A DNA stretch of 64,000 nucleotides from NCBI GenBank assembly GCA_002428965.1, contig DIYI01000020.1:1-64000 (forward strand), given 5' to 3'. Shown piece after piece: positions 54,182 to 63,090 of the stretch; the first letter of the stretch is position 1, and every line of letters starts with the position of its first letter. This DNA is from Jejuia sp. UBA6058 (GTDB lineage: Bacteria; Bacteroidota; Bacteroidia; Flavobacteriales; Flavobacteriaceae). The notes under the pieces were generated by a model. The model made no database searches, was not told where the DNA came from, and saw nothing but the letters and a program-made list of their open reading frames with translations. The translations under genes and the position numbers were made by a program.

Positions 54182-56335
54182 ATGAGAACTTTTTTAACCG
54201 TTTTAATCTTATGTTTAGTAGCAGTGCTTAATGCCCAAAATACAATTAATGGTACTGTAACGAATTCAAAGAATGAGCCTATTGCTGGTGCAAATGTTTA
54301 CTTGGAAGGAACTTACGATGGAGGTACCACAGATGACTATGGGAAGTTTTCTTTTTCTACATCAGAAACTGGTACGCAAGTAATCTTAGCATCCTTTCTA
54401 TCTTATGAAACATTCACTATGGCAGGAGATATTAGTTATATGAGAGACATGGTGATTAAATTAAAGGATGATGTGAATACTTTGGATGCAGTAGTACTTT
54501 CTGCTGGGACATTTTCCGCAGGAGACAATAGTAAAGTAAATGTTTTGAAACCTTTAGATGTAGTTACCACAGCAAGTGCTTTAGGCGATTTTGTAGGTGC
54601 ATTGCAAACATTACCAGGAACTACAACAGTTGCGGAGGACGGTCGCTTATTTGTGCGTGGTGGAGATGCGAATGAAACACAAATATTTATTGATGGTATA
54701 CGTGTATTTACGCCTTACACACCAACAACAAATAATGCACCAACACGAGGAAGATATTCGCCGTTTCTTTTCGATGGTATTACCTTTTCCACTGGTGGTT
54801 ATTCTGCAGAATATGGACAAGCGCTCTCAAGTGTTTTACTTTTAAACACTATTGATGAACCAGACCAAGAGAAAACGGATATTGGAATAATGAGTGTTGG
54901 TGCAACAATTGGAAATACTCAAAAATGGGAAAAAAGTTCTGTAAGTGTAAATGCGTCCTACATTAACTTAGCGCCGTACAATGAAATTTTTCCTAACAGA
55001 AATAATTTTATAAAACCATTTCAAACGGGTTCTGGAGAGGCTGTTTATCGCAGAAAAACAAACTTAGGGTTATTCAAATTATATGGTGCTTTTGATGCAA
55101 GTTCTTTTGAATTGATACAAGAAGACATAAATATTCCAGAAGGACAATACATCAAGCTAAACAACAATAACTTTTATTTAAACAGTTCTTACAGCGGAAC
55201 GCTAGGAGATACTTGGAGCATTCAAACTGGTTTTAGTTTTACAAGTGCCAAAAATAAAGTTAATCTGCGTGAGCAAAACGTAAAGGATAATGAAAACTCA
55301 ATACACGCCAAGGTAAAGTTTAAAAATCGGTTTAGTAATCGTTTCAAACTTTATTTCGGTGCAGAATATTTTGCAACGGATTTTGATGAGACCTTTAATA
55401 ACGATTTTGTGACCAATTTGGAATATGGCTTTAATAACAATATAGCTGCAGCTTTTGCGGAGGCAGATATCTTTTTATCTAAAAACCTTGCCTTTAAAAC
55501 TGGTTTAAGGGCTGAGTATAGTGAGTTGTTTAAAGATTTTACCCTAGCACCTCGTATTAATATGGCTTATAAAATATCACCAAAGAGCCAGTTGTCCTTG
55601 GCTTATGGCGATTTTTATCAGAACCCAACGAGCAATGTGTTGAAGTTCAATCAAGATTTTAAATCTCAGAATACCAAACATTATATTTTGAATTATCAGT
55701 TTAATGGTGATGGAAAAATATTTAGAGCCGAAGCGTACCATAAAGATTATACTGATATGGTTAAGTTTGATACTAATTTCCCTGATTTTACAAGTAATTA
55801 CAGCAATAATGGTTCTGGATTTGCTAGGGGAATCGATTTTTTCTGGAGAGATAGCAAGAGTATAAAGAATTTAGATTATTGGGCAAGTTATTCCTATTTA
55901 GATACTGAAAGGAATGATCGCAACTTTCCAGAAAGAGCGCAGCCAAATTTTGCAAATACGCATAACCTTTCGGTGGTTACCAAGTATTGGATAGATGATT
56001 GGAAAAGTCAAGTAGGTTTTAGCTACGCTTATGCCTCAGGAAGAACGTATACCAACCGGAACAGACCTGGCTTTTTAAATGAAAAAACAAAGCCGTTTAA
56101 TAGTTTAAGTGTGAATTGGGCGTATTTGATTAGTCCACAAAAGATACTGTACGCTTCAGTAAACAATATTTTAGGATTTAGAAACGTTAACGGCTACCAG
56201 TACGCAAACACACCAGATATAAATGGGAATTTTAATAGACGCGCTTTACGACCTTCTTTAGATCAGTTTTTCTTTGTGGGTTTCTTTTGGACGATTAGTA
56301 AAGATAAAACTAGTAATCAGTTGGATAATTTGTGA
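54182..56335 (+). CDS. TonB-dependent outer-membrane receptor
   Basis: A signal peptide (to VAVLNAQ) precedes a carboxypeptidase-regulatory-like domain (about 20-100, INGTVTNSKNEPIAGANVYL), a plug (LPGTTTVAEDGRLFVRGGDANETQIFIDGIRV) and a beta-barrel to the C-terminal strand VGFFWTISKD. No SusD partner is adjacent. The barrel lacks a recognisable substrate signature. Its promoter has the same 9-12-9 repeat as the LytTR operon, so it is probably induced by that system. Confidence 0.9.
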   Translation: MRTFLTVLILCLVAVLNAQNTINGTVTNSKNEPIAGANVYLEGTYDGGTTDDYGKFSFSTSETGTQVILASFLSYETFTMAGDISYMRDMVIKLKDDVNTLDAVVLSAGTFSAGDNSKVNVLKPLDVVTTASALGDFVGALQTLPGTTTVAEDGRLFVRGGDANETQIFIDGIRVFTPYTPTTNNAPTRGRYSPFLFDGITFSTGGYSAEYGQALSSVLLLNTIDEPDQEKTDIGIMSVGATIGNTQKWEKSSVSVNASYINLAPYNEIFPNRNNFIKPFQTGSGEAVYRRKTNLGLFKLYGAFDASSFELIQEDINIPEGQYIKLNNNNFYLNSSYSGTLGDTWSIQTGFSFTSAKNKVNLREQNVKDNENSIHAKVKFKNRFSNRFKLYFGAEYFATDFDETFNNDFVTNLEYGFNNNIAAAFAEADIFLSKNLAFKTGLRAEYSELFKDFTLAPRINMAYKISPKSQLSLAYGDFYQNPTSNVLKFNQDFKSQNTKHYILNYQFNGDGKIFRAEAYHKDYTDMVKFDTNFPDFTSNYSNNGSGFARGIDFFWRDSKSIKNLDYWASYSYLDTERNDRNFPERAQPNFANTHNLSVVTKYWIDDWKSQVGFSYAYASGRTYTNRNRPGFLNEKTKPFNSLSVNWAYLISPQKILYASVNNILGFRNVNGYQYANTPDINGNFNRRALRPSLDQFFFVGFFWTISKDKTSNQLDNL

Positions 56336-56420
56336 TTTACGAACAAACTAATTATTGCTTTTTAACCTTGGTTATTTGTTGTAAAACGTTTTATTTGCAT
56401 TTTTGTATAGGTCAAGAGGA

Positions 56421-57011
56421 TTATTTTTTGAAAATTTCGTATTCCAAGGTATCATTAATAACGTATTTAAGTAACCCTTCTTCTTTATTCCAATAAAACT
56501 TGTTTAGTTTACTATTGCTATGACCATATGCTGGACTATTTTTTGATTCAAATACGTAGCATTTAACTTTATCCTTGTTTAAATGTTTCAAGTTAATTAG
56601 TGTATCATTTAGTTCTGTGTTCAAATCATGAATATTAAAATAAAATCCATAAACAATAAAATTCTTTAAACTCAAGCCTCTTTTCTCCTTTTGAGTGAAA
56701 GTAACTTGGATTTTATTGTTTCTGGCTAAATTACTTTCGTTCAAATCATTGATTCTAATGTAGGCTTTTTGATATTGATATTCGCTTAATTCAAATTTAT
56801 TACATTGAGTAAATCTCAAACTTTTATCATAAACTATCAAGGAGTCAATTTGGTTAAATTGATTTTTAAAAAATAACTTTTGGTTAATCTTATAAGTTTC
56901 AAACCATTCAATATCTTCTTTAACTAAATCAAGTTTTGCACAACTACCAAAAGTACAAGACTTAAGGGCTAACGCCATTATTAATATAAATATGCAAAAT
57001 CTCGTTTTCAT
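56421..57011 (-). CDS. Lipoprotein of unknown function (cassette-like context)
   Basis: A lipoprotein-like signal (MALALKSC, about C19) precedes about 175 residues, mostly beta-rich, with a CTFGSCAK cysteine cluster at the N-terminus. No family recognised. It begins a few bases past the left arm of palindromic copy C (57014-57153). The nearby minus-strand genes share this pattern. Confidence 0.72.
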   Translation of the reverse strand: MKTRFCIFILIMALALKSCTFGSCAKLDLVKEDIEWFETYKINQKLFFKNQFNQIDSLIVYDKSLRFTQCNKFELSEYQYQKAYIRINDLNESNLARNNKIQVTFTQKEKRGLSLKNFIVYGFYFNIHDLNTELNDTLINLKHLNKDKVKCYVFESKNSPAYGHSNSKLNKFYWNKEEGLLKYVINDTLEYEIFKK

Positions 57012-57013
57012 AA

Positions 57014-57153
57014 TGTTTTGCAGCGGTTCGTATAAGGATAGTTGCGTGGTTTGGTAACTAATTTAGCAAAAGTTGGCAGACCAGAGGAAAATCCGCAGGA
57101 TTTTCCAAGTAGGCACAGACCAAGCAATTATTTTTATTCTTTGTTACCCAACG
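57014..57153 (-). repeat. AttC-like imperfect palindromic repeat, copy C
   Basis: The left end GCAGCGGTTCGTATAAGGATA shares GGTTCGTATAA with copy B. The middle contains a strong GGAAAATCC/GGATTTTCC hairpin and two CAGACCA words. The right end is GTTACCCAACG. It separates the genes at 57161 and 57011 on the minus strand; the next start codon is only a few bases past the left end. Confidence 0.65.
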
Positions 57154-57160
57154 TTTTTTT

Positions 57161-57751
57161 TTAATTATTCTCTATTAGTTTACATAAATCAGATTCTTTT
57201 TCAATATCTGATATAGATTTATTAAAATCCTTTTTTAGATATTCATTTACCAATTTGTTATAGCATTCCTTTTCGGATTGAATAGTACAACCCATTCCAA
57301 ATGATTGAATTTTATATTCCTTTTCAAGCGTTTTTGCTAATCCTACATCATAGCTAATTCCGAACTGAAAATATTTAATTTCTCCATTTTTTAAGTCAGT
57401 CACAAATCGTTTTTCCATTTCTTCACAAGTTTCTATTTCAGAGTACTCATAATATACTTTGTTAATCCTAACACTTTCATAAATCCGCGGAAATATGTAT
57501 AAGTTTAGTACCAAGCTTATTCCAAATACACCAAACATAATTTTGGTCAGTAGATTTTTCCATTTTTTATTAAAAAAATAAAGTCCTAAGCATAAAATTC
57601 CAATTCCAAAGAATCTCTTGGCATATTTTAATTCAGTAGAATCAAAACTCGTCTCAGTCAATTCATTGTTGTGGTTGTAATACAACAATGCGAAGCATGA
57701 AATTATTAAAATTGATTGTATGTATTTTACTTTAGACTTCAATTTTTTCAA
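57161..57751 (-). CDS. Two-helix membrane protein of unknown function (cassette-like context)
   Basis: 196 residues: membrane helices at about 10-24 and 50-85, then a soluble helical region with ETCEEMEKRFVTDLKNGEIKY. Several cysteines (CEEM, MGCTIQSEKEC) are visible. No family recognised. The likely start is TTG at 57751, immediately beyond palindromic copy B (AACA-TTTG), and no Shine-Dalgarno is visible. The stop lies 8 bp from copy C. Confidence 0.65.
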   Translation of the reverse strand: MKKLKSKVKYIQSILIISCFALLYYNHNNELTETSFDSTELKYAKRFFGIGILCLGLYFFNKKWKNLLTKIMFGVFGISLVLNLYIFPRIYESVRINKVYYEYSEIETCEEMEKRFVTDLKNGEIKYFQFGISYDVGLAKTLEKEYKIQSFGMGCTIQSEKECYNKLVNEYLKKDFNKSISDIEKESDLCKLIENN

Positions 57752-57752
57752 A

Positions 57753-57888
57753 TGTTGGGTAACGGTTCGTATAACCGTCCGTTACGGGTTTTATGCTGTT
57801 GTTATTCGGTTTAGAACAGTTGTTAGCAATTCCGAGTGGATTCGGACGTAGTCGAATCCGCCGTAATTGCGGTTATACATTGTTAGCT
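57753..57888 (-). repeat. AttC-like imperfect palindromic repeat, copy B
   Basis: About 135 bp. Outer arms GGTAACGGTTCGTATAACCG and (read inverted) GCTAACAATGTATAACCGC match each other. The second arm pair is CCGTTACGGG / CCGTAATTGCGG, and the inner hairpin has GGATTCG/CGAATCC. It aligns with copy A over its full length. The gene 57873-58346 ends in GTA GCT AAC AAT GTA TAA inside the arm. Confidence 0.78.
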
Positions 57889-58346
57889 ACAGTTTTTATT
57901 TGTCTTTTTATTAGTTTGTCAATCCGTCTTTTGTTTTCTTGCTGTAACAATGAAGGATATAAATTCATTAAAGTATTTACGACCATTATTATCAGTCCGA
58001 ATAATAAGTTGTGAGTAAAACTTTTATAAACAGCAAAAAAAGTCACGAAAAGAAATCCAATTAGATGGCTTATTTCCGCAACAGTCATTTCTTTCCGTAT
58101 TTCAGTCAAATCCGTTTTTTTGTTTTCAAATTTTATTTTCTGATTAAAGAACTTGAAAAAGGTGTTTTTCACAATCCATTTAAAATATCCAATTCCGATT
58201 TTTTTATTTATACTCTTGCTCACAATAAAATTCAGATTTGATAATTTTTCGTAGTAATCAGTTTTCATAAGCATACTATTTAAAATCATTCCCACAATCC
58301 AAGATATAAAGGATACTGATATTCCAAATGTCAAATATGTAATCAT
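57873..58346 (-). CDS. Small membrane protein of unknown function (cassette-like context)
   Basis: 157 residues with three to four membrane helices (about 2-24, 85-103, 108-128) and a basic loop (KNTFFKFFNQKIKFENKK). No family recognised. The final residues VANNV and the stop come from palindromic copy B. Half a palindromic element (58371-58406) lies about 25 bp upstream of its start. Confidence 0.68.
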   Translation of the reverse strand: MITYLTFGISVSFISWIVGMILNSMLMKTDYYEKLSNLNFIVSKSINKKIGIGYFKWIVKNTFFKFFNQKIKFENKKTDLTEIRKEMTVAEISHLIGFLFVTFFAVYKSFTHNLLFGLIIMVVNTLMNLYPSLLQQENKRRIDKLIKRQIKTVANNV

Positions 58347-58370
58347 AAATTTTCTTGTCCTGTCAAATTG

Positions 58371-58406
58371 TAGCTAACAAAGGAATAAACACAATTGCGT
58401 TTACCC
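58371..58406 (+). repeat. Half-element related to the attC-like repeats, copy F
   Basis: TAGCTAACAAAGGAATAAAC followed by ACAATTGCGTTTACCC resembles one arm of copies A and B (GCTAACAATGTATAACCGC). It lies between the start of the small membrane gene and the stop of the NYN gene, where only a partial element remains. Confidence 0.45.
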
Positions 58407-58427
58407 AGAATATATTTTATTAATAAA

Positions 58428-59201
58428 CTATTTCTTCCGTCGCCCTCTCTTTTTCGTCTCTATATTCTTAATGTAAATATGTTTATATCTGCTGTTATTT
58501 GGCGCATTGCGCTCTTCAATATCAAATACACCAATAGACTTTATTAAAGGGGTCAGTTTTTGGAATCCATAGTTTCTGGAATCAAAGTTAGGACGCTTTT
58601 TTTGCATCAAACTACCCACATCACCAAGAAACGCCCAACCATCTTCATCTGATAAATCATTAATAGAGGATTTTATCAAATTAATTTCTTTGCCGGTAAT
58701 CTTATCAACCGAAGACTTTTCAGTGGCATTAGCATTCTCATCCATACTAGGATCTTCTTTATCATTGTTATCGCCTTTCAAAATTTCGATATAGATAAAC
58801 TTATCACAAGCTACGATAAACGGATTTGGCGTTTTCTTTTCACCAATACCTATCACCTGCATTCTGGCTTCCCTTAGTCTGGTAGCCAACCTAGTAAAAT
58901 CACTATCACTAGATACCAAACAAAACCCTTCCACTTTGTTAGAATATAAAATATCCATAGCATCAATTATCATGGCAGAGTCTGTGGCGTTTTTGCCAAT
59001 GGTATAACTGTATTGTTGTACGGGAGTTATTGCATTTTCAAGCAGTACTTTTTTCCATTTGTTTAAATGTGGTTTCGTCCAGTCGCCATAAATACGTTTT
59101 ATCGTTGGGTTGCCATATTTGGCTATCTCCTCCATCATTTCGGTAACATTTCCCGCTGGAATATTATCACCATCAATCAAAACAGCTAGATTGTTATTCA
59201 T
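58428..59201 (-). CDS. NYN-domain (LabA/DUF88-like) protein with OST-HTH/LOTUS domain
   Basis: The NYN PIN-like nuclease domain covers residues 3-145: LAVLIDGDNIPAGNV (metal-binding Asp), ATDSAMIIDAMDIL, GFCLVSSDSDFTRLATRLRE. A linker and an OST-HTH/LOTUS domain at about 170-245 (DGWAFLGDVGSLMQKKRPNFDSRNYGFQKL) follow, then a basic tail KKRGRRKK. Such proteins bind or cleave RNA. I chose ATG at 59201 (MNNNLAVLI), the second in-frame start; 59210 adds only three residues. Confidence 0.88.
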   Translation of the reverse strand: MNNNLAVLIDGDNIPAGNVTEMMEEIAKYGNPTIKRIYGDWTKPHLNKWKKVLLENAITPVQQYSYTIGKNATDSAMIIDAMDILYSNKVEGFCLVSSDSDFTRLATRLREARMQVIGIGEKKTPNPFIVACDKFIYIEILKGDNNDKEDPSMDENANATEKSSVDKITGKEINLIKSSINDLSDEDGWAFLGDVGSLMQKKRPNFDSRNYGFQKLTPLIKSIGVFDIEERNAPNNSRYKHIYIKNIETKKRGRRKK

Positions 59202-59479
59202 ATACAGCATTTAAAGTAGACTTCTAAGTTACAGGATAGTAATGCCAGAAACAAACTTCTTTGTGATTAGTTTGAAATTAAGAATTTAGCAAAATAATCA
59301 ACTATAACGCTTTCGTATTTACATATTGTTAAAATTCAAGTGATATTTTGATAATATGACAACCGTCATGAAAAATATTTTGGTTTCTAGCTAATTTTAC
59401 AATATCGAAAATGAAGGTAAAAAAGTGGAATACCAAAGTTTCACTTTTAACGATTTAACAAACATTAAAACTGATAAAC

Positions 59480-60205
59480 ATGATACCTAAAAAGAACCCA
59501 GAACTAGAGGTGGGCCGGAATAGCAGCCTTTATTTCGCCATAGGATTAAATGTTATGTTATTTTTTTCTTGGCAAGCAATTGAGTACAAAACCTATGAAA
59601 AAGAGGAAGTAGTGTTAGATATACTCACAATGGATAGTGAAATTGACGAAGAAATTCCGTTGGTTACAATGAATACTCCGCCACCACCTCCACCACCAGT
59701 AGCTATACAAGAATCTGTGCAAATAGTTGAGGATGAGGTGGAAATTGAAGAAACCATTATAGAAAGTACAGAAGTAGACCAAAGTGATGTGATTCAGGAT
59801 GTGGTACGCGTAGAAGATATTGAAGTAGCAGAAGTTGAGGAAGAAGTTGAAGTGCCTTTTGCTTTAATTGAAGATGTACCTTTGTTTCCTAGTTGTAAAA
59901 ATGTGAAGAAGTCTGAAAGACGTGCATGTTTCCAAAAGATGATGAACAGTCATGTAGCAGAAAACTTCAATTATCCTCAGGTAGCTTTAGATTTGAATAT
60001 TCAAGGTAGAGTATATGTTATTTTTGTTATTGCTCCAGATGGTAAAATAACCAAAATAAGAACACGTGGACCAGATAAATTATTGGAAGAAGAGGCACAT
60101 AGAATTGTAAGCCTTCTGCCAAAAATGATACCGGGTAAACAACGCGGAAAACCAGTAAGTGTACCATTTAGCTTACCTATAAACTTTAAAATGGCAGAAC
60201 AATAG
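59480..60205 (+). CDS. tonB: Energy transducer TonB
   Basis: A membrane helix at about 16-34, a proline run (PPPPPPP near 70), an acidic linker, and a C-terminal TonB domain (FNYPQVALDLNIQGRVYVIFVIAPDGKITKIRTRGP ... SLLPKMIPGKQRGKPVSVPFSLPINFKM). It transmits energy from ExbB/ExbD to TonB-dependent receptors such as those at 164 and 54182. No exbB/exbD is adjacent. Confidence 0.9.
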   Translation: MIPKKNPELEVGRNSSLYFAIGLNVMLFFSWQAIEYKTYEKEEVVLDILTMDSEIDEEIPLVTMNTPPPPPPPVAIQESVQIVEDEVEIEETIIESTEVDQSDVIQDVVRVEDIEVAEVEEEVEVPFALIEDVPLFPSCKNVKKSERRACFQKMMNSHVAENFNYPQVALDLNIQGRVYVIFVIAPDGKITKIRTRGPDKLLEEEAHRIVSLLPKMIPGKQRGKPVSVPFSLPINFKMAEQ

Positions 60206-60264
60206 TATAAACAAACAGTATAACGAACTATTTTAGGGTTAATACCTGTTATCATGTTTGGACG

Positions 60265-60303
60265 GTTAAGGGTGCTTTATTACAAGGCATCCTTAACTTT
60301 TTT
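60265..60303 (+). terminator. Rho-independent terminator after the tonB gene
   Basis: GTTAAGGGTGC (60265-60275) and GCATCCTTAAC (60287-60297) form an 11-bp stem (one G-U pair) followed by TTTTTT. It lies between tonB and the LytTR-operon promoter and insulates the two. Confidence 0.83.
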
Positions 60304-60334
60304 ATGTATTTACTTAAACTGTTAAAGATGAAGC

Positions 60335-60405
60335 ACAGTTCGGTGATCATTTTTGACAGTTCGGTAAGGAAGATTTAGAAAATAGGCGTGTTGACTCGAT
60401 ATTTA
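60335..60405 (+). promoter_or_regulatory. LytTR-binding direct repeat and -7-like box of the LytS/2TM/LytTR operon
   Basis: ACAGTTCGG occurs twice, at 60335-60343 and 60356-60364, separated by exactly 12 bp. GATATTTA (60398-60405) lies at the same offset as the -7 boxes of the other three sites, though it lacks the final G. It is 67 bp upstream of the first gene (60431). Confidence 0.82.
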
Positions 60406-60430
60406 CATCGAAATTAAAAACTTTAAAGAA

Positions 60431-61054
60431 ATGAAACACTTTTTAATCCTTTTAACAGCTTTCCTCTCAATGGGTATATGTCAAGCACAGTCTAACTACG
60501 AAAAAGGCATGCAAAAAGCTTTTGAATTATGGGGACAAAACAAACCAAACGAGGCAGCAAATATGTTTGAACGTATTGCCTCTGCAGAAACGGATAATTG
60601 GTTGCCTCCATATTGGGCTGCTCAAATTAATATTGTATCAAGTTTCGGAGAGCAGAATCTAGATAAGTTATCTGCACAATTAAAAAAAGCACAAGATTTA
60701 CTCAATGATGCTATGGCTATTTCAAAAAATAATCCAGAAATTATGGTAATGCAAGCATTGTTGTATACCGCGTGGATAGCATCTGATGGCGCAACCTATG
60801 GGATGACCTTATCTCCTAAGGTAGTTGAATTATATGCTAAGGCAGAAACTATAGCTCCAGAGAACCCCCGAGTAGTGACATCTAAAGCAGAATGGAATAT
60901 CGGTAGTGCTCAATATTTTGGTCAAGATACAGCGCCGTTTTGTAAAGATTTAGAAAACGCCTTAGAACTTTTTGCTAAATTTAAACCAGAAAGCGAATTT
61001 CATCCAAAATGGGGTAAAGATCGGGTAGTACAACTGCTTGAATCTTGTAAATAG
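60431..61054 (+). CDS. Secreted TPR-like protein, first gene of the LytS/LytTR operon
   Basis: A signal peptide (to ICQAQS) precedes about 185 residues of helical TPR-like repeats (GMQKAFELWGQNKPNEAANMFERI, LDKLSAQLKKAQDLLNDAMAI, SPKVVELYAKAETIAPENP). No catalytic motif. It is 27 bp from the kinase gene, so it is probably an extracytoplasmic component or ligand-binding partner of the signalling system; this is inferred only from location. Confidence 0.8.
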   Translation: MKHFLILLTAFLSMGICQAQSNYEKGMQKAFELWGQNKPNEAANMFERIASAETDNWLPPYWAAQINIVSSFGEQNLDKLSAQLKKAQDLLNDAMAISKNNPEIMVMQALLYTAWIASDGATYGMTLSPKVVELYAKAETIAPENPRVVTSKAEWNIGSAQYFGQDTAPFCKDLENALELFAKFKPESEFHPKWGKDRVVQLLESCK

Positions 61055-61081
61055 TAGTAATTACTTATAATAAAAATAAAG

Positions 61082-62422
61082 ATGAACAAAACGGTTAAAC
61101 AAATCATTACGGCTTTCATTATCGGCTGTTTGGTCTATGTAATTGGAGAATTACTTTCAGACAAATTCAGTTATGATAGCATACAGGATTTTTTAATCGA
61201 TTTTGGATTTTATCAGCTGTATACTTTTGTAATAGCATTTTCAAATGCTTATTTCTTTAATAAGCTAGAAGGCTTTAAATGGAACAAATATAAGCCTGCA
61301 AAACGAATTGTGGTTGGTATTATAGGCTCAACAATTATTACAATACTATGTTTATTTCTTTTGAGAATTATAACCTATGTATTTTATCTAGGCTATACTT
61401 TTGAGGAGTTTTTAGCGCATGAAATACCTGAATACTATCAATTTGGAATAATCATAACCTTAATGATTACCATAAGTTTTCATATTGCCTACTTCTACAA
61501 TAAATATCAAAAGAATAAACTAAAAGAGCAAAAAGTTATAGCTGGAACGGCAAGTGCAAAGTTTGATGCCTTAAAGAATCAGCTAGATCCTCATTTTTTA
61601 TTCAATAGTTTAAATGTATTAACTAGTTTAATAGAGGAAAACCCGTATCAAGCGCAAAAGTTTACTACATCGCTTTCAAAAGTTTATCGTTATGTGCTAG
61701 AACAAAAGAATAAAGAACTGGTTACTGTAGATGAGGAATTAAAGTTCGCTAAGACCTATATGTCGCTTCTAAAAATGCGTTTTGAGGACAGTATTGTTTT
61801 TACAATGCCAGAGCAGGCAACAAACCCAGAGAGTAAAGTGGTGCCATTATCATTACAACTTTTATTAGAAAATGCAGTAAAACATAATATGGTAACAAGT
61901 AGTAAACCTTTACATATAAAGATTTATGAAGAGAATGGTTATTTAATAGTGGCCAATAATTTACAACCTAAACAAATTGTAAAAAAGAGCAGTGGTGTAG
62001 GGTTAAGTAATATTATGCAACGCTATAAATTACTCACAAAGAAAAAAGTAGATATTAACAAAGAAGCAAATAGGTTTGCTGTGGCTATACCAATGCTTAC
62101 TAAACAAATAACAATAATGAGAACACAAACATCAAATCAAATGGACGATAGTTATCTACGTGCACGCAATCATGTAGAAGAATTAAAAGGTTTTTACTAT
62201 AGTTTAATTTCTTACTGTCTGGTAATTCCTTTTTTAATATTTATCAATTATAAAACTTTTTGGGGTTTCCAATGGTTTTGGTTCCCAATGATTGGTTGGG
62301 GTATTGGCCTTAGCATACAAGCTTTTAAAGTATTTTATAGTAATAAAGCTTTTGGAGGCGGTTGGGAAAGACGCAAAATAGAGCAGTTTATGAGAGAAGA
62401 AGAAAATAACCGCTGGAATTAA
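61082..62422 (+). CDS. LytS-type sensor histidine kinase with a fused C-terminal 2TM domain
   Basis: Four membrane helices in the first 145 residues, then a His_kinase domain: phospho-acceptor H171 in LKNQLDPHFLFNSL, N-box LQLLLENAVKHN, and GVGLSNIMQRY as the nucleotide-binding G-box. The last ~90 residues (from about 355) are a 2TM domain, LKGFYYSLISYCLVIPFLIF ... GWGIGLSIQ. The same domain occurs alone in the next two genes. It should phosphorylate the LytTR regulator at 63240. Confidence 0.9.
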   Translation: MNKTVKQIITAFIIGCLVYVIGELLSDKFSYDSIQDFLIDFGFYQLYTFVIAFSNAYFFNKLEGFKWNKYKPAKRIVVGIIGSTIITILCLFLLRIITYVFYLGYTFEEFLAHEIPEYYQFGIIITLMITISFHIAYFYNKYQKNKLKEQKVIAGTASAKFDALKNQLDPHFLFNSLNVLTSLIEENPYQAQKFTTSLSKVYRYVLEQKNKELVTVDEELKFAKTYMSLLKMRFEDSIVFTMPEQATNPESKVVPLSLQLLLENAVKHNMVTSSKPLHIKIYEENGYLIVANNLQPKQIVKKSSGVGLSNIMQRYKLLTKKKVDINKEANRFAVAIPMLTKQITIMRTQTSNQMDDSYLRARNHVEELKGFYYSLISYCLVIPFLIFINYKTFWGFQWFWFPMIGWGIGLSIQAFKVFYSNKAFGGGWERRKIEQFMREEENNRWN

Positions 62423-62426
62423 GATC

Positions 62427-62732
62427 ATGAGAAATTTTACTTCACAACGAGAAAATGACAGCTTTTTAAGAGCAAAACAGCGTGTTAAAGACTTAAAAGG
62501 TTTTTATACGAACGTGCTAGTATATTGTTTAGTAATTCCATTTTTGGTGTATATCAACTATAAAACGTATTGGGAAGTAAAATGGTTTTTGTTCTCGGCA
62601 ATTGGCTGGGGCATTGGCATTTGCTTTCATGGGTATCGCGTTTTTGCCCGTAACCCCATTTTTGGCAAGCAATGGGAGCAGCGCAAAATTGAACAATTTA
62701 TGCAAGAAGAAAAAAACAACATGTGGAATTAA
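62427..62732 (+). CDS. 2TM-domain membrane protein
   Basis: 101 residues: RENDSFLRAKQRVKDLKGFY, two membrane helices, and KIEQFMQEEKNNMWN. It is nearly superimposable on the C-terminal domain of the preceding kinase (shared VIPFL..INYKT, IGWGIG and RRKIEQFM / QRKIEQFM). It starts 4 bp after the kinase stop. Likely a membrane partner of the kinase; function unknown. Confidence 0.85.
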   Translation: MRNFTSQRENDSFLRAKQRVKDLKGFYTNVLVYCLVIPFLVYINYKTYWEVKWFLFSAIGWGIGICFHGYRVFARNPIFGKQWEQRKIEQFMQEEKNNMWN

Positions 62733-63082
62733 TACATCAAGCTATGGAGAATTATGATATAGAACCTTATGGACAAAGAGATTTCAGGAATGAGGAGGCT
62801 TACCTTAGAGCCGAAAAACGATTAAAAGACCTCAAGGGGTTTTATTGGCACGCCTTCTGGTATGTTGCAGTTAATATTTTTCTCATAATAATAATTGTAT
62901 CCAATGGTGGCGATTTCTTCCATTTTGGTACATGGTCTACGCCAATATTTTGGGGTATAGGTTTAGGCTTTCATGCGTTGGGTGTTTTTGGTAAAAATCT
63001 CTTTTTTGGCAAAGCGTGGCAAGAACGTAAAATGAGAGAGTTTATGGAAAGAGAAGAACGAGAAACTCGTAATTTTGAATAG
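62723..63082 (+). CDS. 2TM-domain membrane protein, second stand-alone copy
   Basis: 119 residues, NEEAYLRAEKRLKDLKGFYWHA, two membrane helices with IIVSNGGDFFHFG between them, and ERKMREFMEREERE. It overlaps the previous gene by 10 bp. It is the most divergent of the three consecutive 2TM domains in the operon. Confidence 0.83.
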   Translation: MELIHQAMENYDIEPYGQRDFRNEEAYLRAEKRLKDLKGFYWHAFWYVAVNIFLIIIIVSNGGDFFHFGTWSTPIFWGIGLGFHALGVFGKNLFFGKAWQERKMREFMEREERETRNFE

Positions 63083-63090
63083 TAGGTCCA

